A stretch of DNA of 21,457 nucleotides, taken from the NCBI GenBank assembly GCA_030039095.1, contig JASHQP010000030.1, forward strand, positions 1-21,457. Reading direction: 5' to 3'. This document shows positions 1-7,757 of this stretch, one piece after another. A program made the translations under genes and the position numbers. The stretch comes from Streptosporangiaceae bacterium. Lineage in GTDB: Bacteria; Actinomycetota; Actinomycetes; Streptosporangiales; Streptosporangiaceae. Position 1 is the stretch's first letter. Each line of letters begins with the position of its first letter. The notes beneath the pieces are model-generated. The model did no database searches, was not told the origin of the DNA, and worked only from the letters and a program-made list of their open reading frames with translations.

Positions 1-401
1 GGATTAGCTGGCGCGTCGAACATCGTTGGAAGGTAGCCATAATCAGCCAATGGGCAGCCTGTGTCTGCGAGCACTGGCGGCACGTCCACTGTTATCTCAA
101 CATCAGCTGATTCTGTGTTGGTCCTCGTAATGATCTGGAGCCAACCAAAAATAGCACGATATCCTTCATGGCTGAAACTCACGCCCGCACGAATTACCGG
201 GAATCCACGGAACCGCTCCCAATCGAAAGATGCCGCCACTATGTTAAGGCCGACAGCGGCCGGATCGGTGGCTTCACTATATTGAACTTGAATCTCGCCT
301 ACGCCCCCTTGAGTTGCGAAGGGCAAGACCAGCACAGGATCACGCGCCGGGAACAGTATCGACTTCACAGTCACGGACGCTACCAGCGCTTTCATGATCA
401 T
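1..401 (-). CDS. Hypothetical protein, cut by left edge
   Basis: The minus strand stays open from an ATG at 401 to the window edge, about 133 codons with no stop, so the C-terminus lies outside. The translation begins MIMKALVASVTVKSILFPAR and contains FDWERFRGFPVIRAGVSF and GWLQIITRT; the balanced composition looks like a real globular protein. I do not recognise the family. No signal peptide or membrane segment is visible. The start is uncertain: ATG 401 and ATG 395 are in frame without a good SD, and GTG 416 is also in frame. A clear GGGAGGT lies at about 437-443, but it is placed for an ATG at 423 in another frame that stops after 27 codons. This may indicate a frameshift or a short coupled leader. 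Codons are less GC-biased than in most of the window. Confidence 0.6.
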   Translation of the reverse strand, partial: MIMKALVASVTVKSILFPARDPVLVLPFATQGGVGEIQVQYSEATDPAAVGLNIVAASFDWERFRGFPVIRAGVSFSHEGYRAIFGWLQIITRTNTESADVEITVDVPPVLADTGCPLADYGYLPTMFDAPAN

Positions 402-826
402 TGCCAAGCTGACCACGACGCATTAGCGCGTACCTCCCAGAACGTAACGCCAACGACGGTCATCTGCAGTTGCTGGGCTTGGAGACGACATCGGTCGGTG
501 GGCCGCACACGGGCCGGATGCCACCTTGACGGGCGTGGGCCCACCGCTCGCCCGCATGCTCAGGCCAGGTGCGCCGGAGCTCACTGGCCGCAGCGACAAA
601 CCCATAGAGTCGGCTGCGTCGAGCGAAGAGACTCCACTAACTCTGATCGGAGACCGCGGTCCGCGTGCGCTCAACAGCGGCCAGAGCCATGAAAGTGTGG
701 TCCCGTCCGCCAACGTGCGGGGCGTACAAGGATCTGTCCGACGCACACCAGGGCTTGCGCAGAGTCCCGGGAGGCCCAGAAACATGTACGGGCGCGCCAC
801 GACCTGCTCGCGATGCCGGCTCTGTG
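402..826. other. Intergenic stretch without convincing gene
   Basis: Open frames exist on both strands (for example 423-800 minus and 526-837 plus), but their products are Arg/Ser/Pro-rich with no recognisable motif and they overlap each other. I see no gene here. It must carry the promoters for the minus gene at 401 and the plus VOC gene at 839. It may hold degraded coding sequence. Confidence 0.4.
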
Positions 827-832
827 TAGTCT
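827..832 (+). promoter_or_regulatory. Leaderless -10 hexamer for VOC gene
   Basis: TAGTCT fits the actinobacterial TAnnnT -10 and ends 6 nt before the GTG at 839. No SD precedes that GTG. The same geometry recurs at 7060, 8848, 9395 and 19187, which supports the reading. Confidence 0.4.
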
Positions 833-838
833 CGTGAA

Positions 839-1318
839 GTGACCCGACGTGCCAGGCAGAAGGTGGTGCCTCACCTTGGGTACGAAGACCCCTTCGCGGC
901 CCTCGATTGGCTGTGCCGGGTCTTCGGGTTTACCGAGACGAAGCGGTTCGACCGGGGCGAGCACAATCTCACCGCGCGCCTGAGAGGGCCTGACGGCGGG
1001 GTCGTGATGATCTCGGGTCACGATGCCGACTTCAAGGTGTGGATGCGCGAACGAGCACCGCATTTCGAGGAGGCGTCCGGGCGGTCCTGGCCGCTGCTGA
1101 CTCATGCCATCACCGTCATCGTGGAGGACGTCGACACCCACTTCGAGCGAGCGCAGCAACAGGGCGCCGCCGTGCTCAGCGCGCCGCAGGACCAGCCGTG
1201 GGGCGTGCGCAGCTACGCAGCCCTCGATCCGGAGGGCCACCAGTGGGAGTTCGCCGCCGTGACGAACAACTCGCCAGCGGCGTCTGGCGATCCAGATGCA
1301 GACGATCGGGTCAGGTAG
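839..1318 (+). CDS. VOC-family (glyoxalase/PhnB-like) protein
   Basis: A 159-residue protein with the vicinal-oxygen-chelate fold. It has VVPHLGYEDPFAALDWLCRV near the N-terminus, FGFTETKRF after it, then ISGHDADF in the middle, and AALDPEGHQWEFA near the C-terminus, which is the usual position of the last metal-ligand strand (Glu in WEF). This PhnB/glyoxalase-like subgroup includes bleomycin-resistance-type binding proteins and small-molecule lyases. The substrate cannot be read from sequence. One copy of the fold is present, so it would act as a dimer. The GTG start fits a leaderless transcript. The last 15 residues are a disordered tail. The next gene is convergent with no strong terminator hairpin between them. 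Confidence 0.85.
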   Translation: MTRRARQKVVPHLGYEDPFAALDWLCRVFGFTETKRFDRGEHNLTARLRGPDGGVVMISGHDADFKVWMRERAPHFEEASGRSWPLLTHAITVIVEDVDTHFERAQQQGAAVLSAPQDQPWGVRSYAALDPEGHQWEFAAVTNNSPAASGDPDADDRVR

Positions 1319-1404
1319 GGTCATCGGCGTTCGCGGGCGTGGCTCAATGGCCGAATCGAGTTACCAGCGGCTCACGGACCAGGCTGGAGATCTGTTCATG
1401 CTAG

Positions 1405-2166
1405 CTATTGAGCCGCGGTTTCCTGAGGCTGGTGGCTCCGGAGGAACACGCGCACTTCGTTGATCGTCCTGGTCTTCAACTCGGGCGGCTCGAGCCAGGG
1501 GTAGACCGTCGATGTGGCATTCGGCGCCAGCGCCGCGACGTCGACGGACGTCTGGTACGGATGCGCCGGGCTGTCGTCCGGCAAGACCAGCAACGGCGTC
1601 GGGCACGAGCGCGCGAAGTCACGCGAGACGCTGTATACGAAGTCTGGATGGCGCCGGTACAGGCTATGCAGGTAAGCCTCGATCGTCGCCATGGTCAGGC
1701 CGGGCCGCCTGGCAAGCAGCTCCGGAGCCCAGACATCCCGGCCGGAGTCGTACATGACATCCGGGTTCTCTGGCCGGTGCCCGACGGTTTGGCAGATGAC
1801 GCCAGCTGCAACGCGGTCGGGCGCGCGCTCGATGAGCTTGAGGGCGAAGCAGCCGCCAATGCAGTAACCCATGAAGAAGAACTCGCGAATGCCGAGGTGG
1901 TCCATCAGCCCCAGCTGGTCATCGGCGAACGCGCCCCATGGATCATCGACGTCGATGGGGCCAGTGGACTCACCGCCGTTGGCGTTGCGCTGGTCCATTG
2001 TTATGCAGCGGAAGTCGTTCTTGAAAGCTTCCATGGCGTTGATTACTGCGGTGGGCCAGTTGCTGACTCGCGAGTTCAGCCCGCCGCCCGGCGTAACCAG
2101 GAGCGGAAAGCCGCTGCCAGCCTCCTCATAACGGATTCGGACATTACCTCTCTCGTAAAATGGCAT
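1405..2166 (-). CDS. Alpha/beta hydrolase with Cys nucleophile
   Basis: A 253-residue alpha/beta-hydrolase fold protein. The oxyanion-loop region is VTPGGGLNS near residues 24-32. The nucleophile elbow at 98-105 reads FMGYCIGG, so the usual Ser is Cys102, as in dienelactone-hydrolase-type enzymes. The acid is probably Asp197 or Asp198 in VLPDDSPAHP. The expected C-terminal catalytic His is not obvious: the segment after the last strand reads YPWLEPPE. His202 is the only nearby candidate. I recall a family of such hydrolases with GYCIGG/GFCIGG, function unproven. ATG 2166 has a good SD (GGAGAGG, 8 nt spacing). It follows the solute-binding protein gene by 43 nt and is probably the last gene of the 5338-1405 unit, perhaps processing the imported or deacylated substrate. 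Confidence 0.85.
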   Translation of the reverse strand: MPFYERGNVRIRYEEAGSGFPLLVTPGGGLNSRVSNWPTAVINAMEAFKNDFRCITMDQRNANGGESTGPIDVDDPWGAFADDQLGLMDHLGIREFFFMGYCIGGCFALKLIERAPDRVAAGVICQTVGHRPENPDVMYDSGRDVWAPELLARRPGLTMATIEAYLHSLYRRHPDFVYSVSRDFARSCPTPLLVLPDDSPAHPYQTSVDVAALAPNATSTVYPWLEPPELKTRTINEVRVFLRSHQPQETAAQ

Positions 2167-2209
2167 CGCCTGGGCCTCTCCTTCCCTTGCGTCGCCTTGC
2201 GGGCGACCG

Positions 2210-4069
2210 TCACTTCACGAAGTACCAGGATTCGGGCGTGATGCTGAGCGTCGGGCTCTGCGGAAGGACCCCCTTCAGGTTGTTCGCCACCTCGGTCAGG
2301 CTGGAGACCCCATTCGGCTCCCACATGACCGGCAGTCGCGGGGCCAGGTAGTTCTGCCACTTGTAGAACAGCTGCAGGCTGGAGTTCGTCAGGGTCTGCT
2401 GGATCAGCGAGTCGTTGGTCTTGTCGCAGTACCCGCCCGAGTTCGCCAGCGCTCCGCACTCGAACAGCGTGTCGCCGGTCGGCAGGTAGTTCGGGGAGAA
2501 CGACCAGCCGGCGCCCCAGTTCGCCATGTCCCAGTTGCAGGGGTCCTTGTTGACCACACAGTTGCCCACGGTCTGATCGATCACATCGGCGATCGGTTTG
2601 GGCTGCAGAGTCAGCTTGATCCCGAGCGACGCCGCGTTGGACTGCAGTTCCGTCACCTCCGACTGGACCCACGACACCCCGGACGCGTAGACGTAGCTGA
2701 AGGTCAGCGGGGTGCCCGCGGTGATCCCCGCGCCGCACTCGTCCGACGCTGTGCCGGGCTTCACGCAGGTGGTGGTGCCGTTCGGGACCACCTTCCAGCC
2801 GTGGCTGGTCAGCAGCGTCTTGGCCTTGGCCGGGTTGTACGGGAACGGGTCACCCTTCTTGCCCGTCGCCGACAGCCACTTCGATGCCGGGGTGCTGCCC
2901 ACCGGGCCGACCGTGGGCACGCCGTAACCGCGCAGCGGCCCGCTGATCACCGCGGCCTGGTTCAGCTCGTAGGCCATCGCCTCCCGGAAGTAGAGCTGCT
3001 TGAAGACCGCGCCGTGGTCGCCGTCGCTGGACTGGTAGTTCAGCACGTAGTAGTTGATGCCCCACGCGTACAGCGGGGACATGGTGTAGCCCGACACGGG
3101 GTTGGGGCCCGCGGCCGCGTTGGCCGGCTTGGCCGGAGCGTCCTGGGTCGGCAGGTACCCCACGTCGATCTTGGTGCTGGAGTTTGGTGAGCGCAGCACG
3201 TCGTACTCGGCGGAGTCCGTGGTGAACGGCACCTCCACGAACTTGGCGAGCTTCGGCTTCACCGGGCCGGAGTACTTCGGGTTCGGCACGAACGAGATGT
3301 GGCCGTCGGCGTTGAACGAGCTCAGCTTCCACGGCCCGTCCACGACGCTCCAGAGCGGCGACGTCGCATAGGTGGACTGGTCCTTGGCCTGGGCGGCCAG
3401 GTACTTGTACACCGCCGCGCAGTCGCTGACGGTGGTGTCGCAGTGGCTCGGGCCCGATGCGGTGCGGTCCCAGGCGGCCGGCATCGGCGAGACCTGGCTC
3501 AGCTCGTTGTACAGGAACCAGGTCACCGAGTACGGCTTGTCCATGGTCAGCTGCAGCTCGGTCGGGCCGACCACCTTGATGTTGGTCGTGTTCGCCGGGA
3601 ACCCGTTGTAGGAGCCGAAGTCCTGCGGCACTGCCAGCTCCATGTTCAGCCAGAACGCCACGTCATCCGCGGTGACCTGGGTGCCGTCGGACCACATGTA
3701 GTGCTTCAGCGTGATCGTCAGGGTCCTGCCGCTGACCGTCGGCGCGTTGGCCACGCTGAGCCCGTAGTTCACCACCGGCTGGCCGTTCTGGCCGAACCAG
3801 TACAGGGGCCGGTACAGCAGGTACTGGAATTCGAAGTTGTTGATATTGCTCTCGTCGTTGGCGTCCGTGTACGGGAAGATGTACGTCGGCGAGCTGGACG
3901 GGGGCTCGGCCCACACCGCGGTGCCCCCCTTGACCGGGGTGTTCCCCGAGGACGAGCTGCCGCTGCTGCTGCAGCCGGCCGCGGCGAGAGCCAGCACTAC
4001 GGCACTCGCCGCCAGCAGGCGGCAGAGCTTCGGTCGTGATCGACGTTGCTGCGGGGGTACCGACGTCAT
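2210..4069 (-). CDS. ABC transporter substrate-binding lipoprotein, family 5
   Basis: A 619-residue extracellular solute-binding protein of the peptide/nickel/opine class (SBP_bac_5). The N-terminus is a lipoprotein signal: basic RRSRPK, a hydrophobic stretch, then LALAAAGC with lipidated Cys33 and a Ser/Gly linker. Family features include FQYLLYRPLYWFG, LKHYMWSDGTQVTADDVAFW (residues about 117-136) and FREAMAYELNQ. The protein would capture a peptide-like ligand outside the membrane. ATG 4069 has SD AAGGAA 8 nt upstream. It lies 45 nt after the amidohydrolase and 43 nt before the alpha/beta hydrolase. No permease or ATPase gene is nearby, so either the transporter is encoded elsewhere or this protein works as a sensor or scavenger. 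Ligand unknown. Confidence 0.92.
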   Translation of the reverse strand: MTSVPPQQRRSRPKLCRLLAASAVVLALAAAGCSSSGSSSSGNTPVKGGTAVWAEPPSSSPTYIFPYTDANDESNINNFEFQYLLYRPLYWFGQNGQPVVNYGLSVANAPTVSGRTLTITLKHYMWSDGTQVTADDVAFWLNMELAVPQDFGSYNGFPANTTNIKVVGPTELQLTMDKPYSVTWFLYNELSQVSPMPAAWDRTASGPSHCDTTVSDCAAVYKYLAAQAKDQSTYATSPLWSVVDGPWKLSSFNADGHISFVPNPKYSGPVKPKLAKFVEVPFTTDSAEYDVLRSPNSSTKIDVGYLPTQDAPAKPANAAAGPNPVSGYTMSPLYAWGINYYVLNYQSSDGDHGAVFKQLYFREAMAYELNQAAVISGPLRGYGVPTVGPVGSTPASKWLSATGKKGDPFPYNPAKAKTLLTSHGWKVVPNGTTTCVKPGTASDECGAGITAGTPLTFSYVYASGVSWVQSEVTELQSNAASLGIKLTLQPKPIADVIDQTVGNCVVNKDPCNWDMANWGAGWSFSPNYLPTGDTLFECGALANSGGYCDKTNDSLIQQTLTNSSLQLFYKWQNYLAPRLPVMWEPNGVSSLTEVANNLKGVLPQSPTLSITPESWYFVK

Positions 4070-4114
4070 CTCGGGTTCCTTCCGGGCACTCAGACTGAGA
4101 TGGCAGGACTGGGG

Positions 4115-5338
4115 TTAGAGCTCGTTCTTGTAGACCGCGCCCTCTTTCATGATCAACTTCAGTGTCTGGCCGGGCGTGGTCAGCACCCGGATGTCGTCCA
4201 GCGGGTTGCCGTCGATGACCAGCAGGTCGGCCAGCGCGCCGGGCGCCACCACGCCCAGCTCGCCCTCGCGCCGCAGCAGCCGGGCCGCGACGGTCGTGGC
4301 GGAGCGGATCAGGTCGGCCGGGGGCTGCACCTCGGAGCGGATGATGAACTCCTGCAGCTGCCGGCCGTGCATGTCAGCGAACAGGTCGGTGCCGTACACG
4401 ATCGGGATCCCTGCCTTGTGCGCCATCTCCAGCGCGCCGAGCGCGCCGCCGATCACGACGTGCAGCTTCTCGTCGATCTCGGGGTCCAGCAGACCCTCGC
4501 GGGACTTCTCGGCCAGGGTGTGGTAGGTGACGATGGTCGGCACGTAGAACGCGCCGTGGCGCTGGAACAGCGGGATGCTGGACTCATCCATCAGGTTGCC
4601 GTGCTCGATGCTGCGCACTCCGCACTTCAGCCCCCGGTTGATCGCCCGCGAGGTGTAGGCGTGCCCGGCGACGTAAATATTGGCGGCGGTGGCTTCCTCG
4701 ACGATCGCGTCGAGTTCCTCGATGGAGAACTGGGTGGAGTCGACCCGGTCGGAGGGAGCGTCGACGGCGCCGCTGAGGTACACCTTGATGTGGTGCGCCC
4801 CGCGGCGGACCTCTTCCCGGACCGCCCGGCGGACCTCGGGCACGCCGTCGCAGATCACGCCGATCGTGTTGGCGTAGTAGTTGTCCTCCCAGGTCCGCCG
4901 GCTGGGCGCCCGGTAGTCCCCGGCCCCGCCGGTCTGGCTCAGCTGCTTGCCGCCGTAGAAGATCCGCGGGCCAGTGAAGTACCCTTCGCCGACCGCGCGG
5001 GCCAGGCCATGGTCGCCGCCCCCAGCGTCCCGGATCGTGGTGAACCCGCGCGCGAGCATGCCTTCCAGGGCCCGTCCCGCAATCGCGGCCACGTAGGTCG
5101 GCGGCCACTCCGACGAGGCGAAATCGAACGAGACGGACGTGGGATGGGTGTGCGCGTCGATCAGGCCCGGCATGACGGTCTTGCCCGCGACGTCGATGAC
5201 CGCGGCGTCATCGGGAGCGGAAAGGCCAGGGCCGACGTCGGCGATCCGGCCGCCTTCGACCGCCACCGACTGTCCCTCGGCCAGTTCCCCACGCTCGGCA
5301 TCCAGGACCGACGCGTTCCGCAGGACCGTAACCGCCAT
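4115..5338 (-). CDS. Metal-dependent amidohydrolase (imidazolonepropionase/prolidase-like)
   Basis: A 407-residue amidohydrolase with the full metal set: HxH at His63/His65 (DAHTHPTS), carboxylated-type Lys185 (HIKVYLSGA), His226 (YVAGHAYTS), His246 (SIEHGNLMD) and Asp318 (VYGTDLF). The N-terminal beta-sandwich (residues 1-55) and C-terminal LADLLVIDGNPLDD are typical. Related proteins hydrolyse Xaa-Pro/Xaa-Arg dipeptides, N-acyl amino acids or mycotoxins; the substrate here is open. I chose ATG 5338 (MAVTVLRN) because AGAAAGG lies 8 nt upstream; an in-frame ATG at 5368 would add ten residues. There is no signal peptide, so it is cytoplasmic. It is probably the first gene of the unit with the solute-binding protein and hydrolase, suggesting uptake and cleavage of a peptide-like or amide compound. 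Confidence 0.9.
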   Translation of the reverse strand: MAVTVLRNASVLDAERGELAEGQSVAVEGGRIADVGPGLSAPDDAAVIDVAGKTVMPGLIDAHTHPTSVSFDFASSEWPPTYVAAIAGRALEGMLARGFTTIRDAGGGDHGLARAVGEGYFTGPRIFYGGKQLSQTGGAGDYRAPSRRTWEDNYYANTIGVICDGVPEVRRAVREEVRRGAHHIKVYLSGAVDAPSDRVDSTQFSIEELDAIVEEATAANIYVAGHAYTSRAINRGLKCGVRSIEHGNLMDESSIPLFQRHGAFYVPTIVTYHTLAEKSREGLLDPEIDEKLHVVIGGALGALEMAHKAGIPIVYGTDLFADMHGRQLQEFIIRSEVQPPADLIRSATTVAARLLRREGELGVVAPGALADLLVIDGNPLDDIRVLTTPGQTLKLIMKEGAVYKNEL

Positions 5339-5526
5339 CACAACTGCCTTTCTCGCCCATGCCGACATGACTTGTTCCAGCGCAAAGCGCGGTTGTCTCC
5401 GGAACCCAGATACGCGCGGGTAGCCGAAGAGCCGGCAGCTACCGCGAACCAGTCAGCTGCCCGGGTGCCGCGCGATTGCCGGAGCGCCGCCCGATCGCGT
5501 GAATGCGTGGGCGGCCGGGTCCACTG

Positions 5527-5736
5527 CTACGAGTGCCCGGATCCGTCGCGGATCGTTATGTGCATGGGCAGTTCGAAAGACGGCCTGCCCTTCGGGCGGA
5601 AGGCCGTGACCATGCCGGATTCCCGGTCGGCGCGCAGCGAAAGGGCGCGCCAGTGGAGCCGGAGGTCCCGCGGCGGGTAGCCCACGTGCGTTCGGGCAAG
5701 GGCGTCGCGGCTACGGTGCAAGCGCAGCGAACCCAC
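5527..5736 (-). CDS. Possible small hypothetical protein
   Basis: A 69-residue frame from GTG 5736 lies between the aminotransferase and the amidohydrolase, on their strand. Its third codon positions are mostly G or C, as in real genes of this genome, and the sequence (RDLRLHWRALSLRADRESG, then MVTAFRPKGRPSFELPMHIT) is not the Arg/Pro-rich pattern of a shadow frame. There is no clear SD, although the start is preceded by a run of G. I do not recognise it. It could be a small gene, a remnant of a larger one, or chance. The rest of 5339-5839 shows no other gene; it should contain the promoter of the amidohydrolase unit. Confidence 0.35.
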   Translation of the reverse strand: MGSLRLHRSRDALARTHVGYPPRDLRLHWRALSLRADRESGMVTAFRPKGRPSFELPMHITIRDGSGHS

Positions 5737-5839
5737 CCCCCACTAAGCAATCAGAACGTCCAGCCGCCGCTGTGCTTCTACGTGTCAGGGAATTTACTCC
5801 CAAAACGACCGTTTGACAACTCTGTGACCTGCGAGCCTG

Positions 5840-7051
5840 TCATCGGTCGAGTTCGGCGACGGCGGCGAGGAGCCGGTCGACGTCGGAGCGGTCGTTGTAG
5901 TGCACCAGCCCCGCGCGGATGGCGCCGCCCGAGTCGCGCAGGCCGAGCACGCCGGCCAGTTCCCAGGCGTAGTTGTCGCCGTCCCACACGTTGACCTTGC
6001 GCGCGGCCAGGTGCTCGGCAACCTCGCGCGGGGTGTGGCCGGCGACGTTGAAGTACGCGGTCGCGGTGCGCCGCGCGGCCTTGCCGTAGGTGGTGACGTG
6101 CTCCATCGCGTCCAGCCCGCCGAGCAGCACCCCGAACAGGGCCTGCTCGTGCGCCTCGGCCGCGGCCATGCCGGCCAGGACCCGCTCCCGCCGGGTCGCG
6201 GCGCCCGGCGCCGGGCCGGCCAGCGAGGCCAGGTGCTCCACGGCGGCCGTCACCCCGGCCAGGTCGGCGAACGGCAGCGTGCCCTGCTCGAACCGGTCGG
6301 GCACGTAATCGGGCGCGGGCGCGAGCTTGTCCGGATGCAGTGATTCCAGCAGCGCCGGGTCGGCCACGACCGCGCCGATGTGCGGCCCCGACCACTTGTA
6401 CGCGCTGGTGGCGTAGAAGTCGGCGCCGAGCGCGTGCACGTCGACCGGCCCGTGCGGGGTGGCGTGCACGCCGTCGACGTAGCTGAGCGCCCCGGCGGAG
6501 CGCGCCAGCGCGGTGATCGCGGGCACGTCGGGCCGGGTGCCGATCAGGTTGCTCGCCGCGGTGACCGCGACCAGCCGGGTCCGCTCCGAGATCAGCGCGG
6601 CGAACACCGCGGCCGGGACGTCGCCCTCGGGCAACTGCACCTCGGCCCAGCGCACCGTGGCCCCGGCCGCCGTCGCGGCCTGCACCCACGGCCGCACGTT
6701 CGCGTCGTGGTCCAGCCGGGTGACCACGACCTCGTCGCCCGGGCCCCAGTCGGCCGCCAGGGTCCGGGCCAGCCGGTACGTCAGCGTGGTCATGTTCGGG
6801 CCCAGGATGACGCCCCGCGCGTCACCGCCGGTCAGGTCGGCCACTGCCGCCCGGCACTCATCGTTGATCATCTGTGACCGCTCGCTCGCCGGGAACGCAC
6901 CGCCGGTGTTCCCGATCCCCCCGCGGTACGCCCCGGCGATCGCATCGATCACCGGGCTGGGCATCTGCGTGCCCGCCGCCCCGTCCAGGTAGGCATAACC
7001 GTCCGCCAGTGCCGGGTAGAGGGCACGCACTTTGCCCACGTCAAAGGTCAT
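5840..7051 (-). CDS. Class V aminotransferase, cysteine desulfurase-like
   Basis: A 403-residue fold-type I PLP enzyme resembling the VC1184 subfamily of cysteine-desulfurase-like proteins. Visible features: YLDGAAGTQMP near residue 21, GPNMTTLTYRLA (84-95), TRLDHDANVRPW (111-122), YVDGVHATPHG with PLP-contacting Asp193 and His196, and the Schiff-base Lys219 in TSAYKWSGPHIG. The only cysteine is Cys66, far from the C-terminal loop that carries the catalytic Cys in NifS/SufS/IscS. It is therefore unlikely to be a working desulfurase; lyase, transaminase or kynureninase-like chemistry is possible. ATG 7051 has no SD, but TAAGGT lies 8 nt upstream, so the mRNA is probably leaderless and this gene has its own promoter. 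It is separated from the downstream amidohydrolase by about 500 nt. Confidence 0.88.
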   Translation of the reverse strand: MTFDVGKVRALYPALADGYAYLDGAAGTQMPSPVIDAIAGAYRGGIGNTGGAFPASERSQMINDECRAAVADLTGGDARGVILGPNMTTLTYRLARTLAADWGPGDEVVVTRLDHDANVRPWVQAATAAGATVRWAEVQLPEGDVPAAVFAALISERTRLVAVTAASNLIGTRPDVPAITALARSAGALSYVDGVHATPHGPVDVHALGADFYATSAYKWSGPHIGAVVADPALLESLHPDKLAPAPDYVPDRFEQGTLPFADLAGVTAAVEHLASLAGPAPGAATRRERVLAGMAAAEAHEQALFGVLLGGLDAMEHVTTYGKAARRTATAYFNVAGHTPREVAEHLAARKVNVWDGDNYAWELAGVLGLRDSGGAIRAGLVHYNDRSDVDRLLAAVAELDR

Positions 7052-7059
7052 GCGGCCGG

Positions 7060-7065
7060 ACCTTA
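7060..7065 (-). promoter_or_regulatory. Leaderless -10 hexamer for aminotransferase
   Basis: On the minus strand this reads TAAGGT, followed by 8 nt and the ATG at 7051. There is no SD, which fits a leaderless start. Confidence 0.4.
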
Positions 7066-7134
7066 GCAGACCGCCCTGAACGGGACGCCGCCCGCCAAGT
7101 GGGCTACGTCGCCGGCGGCTGGGCCAGCGGCTGC

Positions 7135-7479
7135 CTAACCTCGCCCGTGCCGATCTGCAGGTCCGGCGGGTCTTATCTCGGCGGAGGCGCCAGCGAGGTC
7201 CCAGCCCGCGGAGTCCGAGCCGGCGATCTGGAGCAGCACGGCCCAGGTGACCACGGCCGCCTCCGCCGCATGGGCTGCCTCGACCGTGACCGACACGCGG
7301 ACATAGTCACGGCGCTGGCGCGTCAGGAACTCGATCTGCCTTTCGGTCACCAGGAGACTGGGCTGCGCGGCCAGCCCCTCCTGGAATGCCGTGGCCGCAG
7401 CGCGCCACTCGCTCGTGCCGCTGACGTGGGGGATCTCGACGCGCACCTTGTAGCGGGGAGGCTCTGCTGAGGCGCTCAC
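7135..7479 (-). CDS. Small hypothetical protein
   Basis: A 114-residue soluble protein from GTG 7479. It begins VSASAEPPRYKVRVEIPHVS and contains RRDYVRVSVTVEAAHAAEA and GSDSAGWDLAGASAEIRPA. The start fits the onset of natural protein composition; GGGGA lies about 10 nt upstream. The open frame extends further upstream to 7731, but that part is Arg/Cys-rich and unlikely to be translated. No catalytic motif, signal peptide or membrane segment is visible. It has the look of a conserved actinobacterial protein of unknown function, alternating predicted strands and helices. It is divergent from the GNAT gene; the 7480-7675 gap should hold both promoters. Confidence 0.65.
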   Translation of the reverse strand: MSASAEPPRYKVRVEIPHVSGTSEWRAAATAFQEGLAAQPSLLVTERQIEFLTRQRRDYVRVSVTVEAAHAAEAAVVTWAVLLQIAGSDSAGWDLAGASAEIRPAGPADRHGRG

Positions 7480-7675
7480 GTGCCCGTTATCCCCGGCATT
7501 GGTACGGCGACACCGGATATGCCGCGTGACCTGGCCTGCAATGCAGCCGTCAAGCGAACTGCAACATAGGCATCCGGCGCGGCGGCGCACACTCCTGGTG
7601 CGGTCCCCGAACAGCGGGCCCCTGCACCGGCCCACTGCGGGACGCGGCAATGTCCGGGCTACCGGGGAGGTCTGC

Positions 7676-7753
7676 ATGCATCCGAACCAAGGCCCCACCA
7701 TCATTCGGGCGCCCATTCTGGCGCCGCGCACGGCGCCACCGGGGAGGGGCTGA
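7676..7753 (+). CDS. 25-residue leader ORF upstream of GNAT gene
   Basis: ATG 7676 is preceded by a near-perfect SD, GGGGAGG at 7664-7670, with 5 nt spacing. It opens a 25-codon frame ending in TGA at 7751-7753, only 4 nt before the GTG of the next gene. The peptide begins MHPNQGPTIIRAPILAPR and ends APPGRG; it is Pro-rich with no Cys. The arrangement suggests translational coupling or a regulatory leader peptide. A small secreted or modified peptide is possible but there is no modification enzyme specific to it. The bases also belong to a longer upstream in-frame extension of the GNAT gene (ATG 7650), which lacks a good SD. Confidence 0.45.
   Translation: MHPNQGPTIIRAPILAPRTAPPGRG
7719..7738 (+). 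promoter_or_regulatory. Perfect 8-bp hairpin before GNAT SD
   Basis: TGGCGCCG, loop CGCA, CGGCGCCA. It ends 4 nt before the GGGGAGG-type SD of the gene at 7758 and sits inside the leader ORF. A ribosome on the leader would melt it, so it could tie translation of the two. It could equally be an operator. Confidence 0.35.
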
Positions 7754-7757
7754 CCAC

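Noticed and set aside
671..1324. Long minus-strand frame opposite the VOC gene
   Set aside because: Arg/Leu-rich antisense shadow typical of GC-rich genes; the plus frame has clear VOC motifs.
1335..1400. tRNA-like stretch (GGGCGTGGCTCAATGG) between VOC gene and hydrolase
   Set aside because: No matching 3' acceptor strand, no T-arm GTTCxA and no anticodon stem can be folded.
5580..5607. Inverted repeat ACGGCCT...AGGCCGT with inner GCCC/GGGC as a terminator
   Set aside because: Bulged, no U-tract, and inside a possible small ORF.
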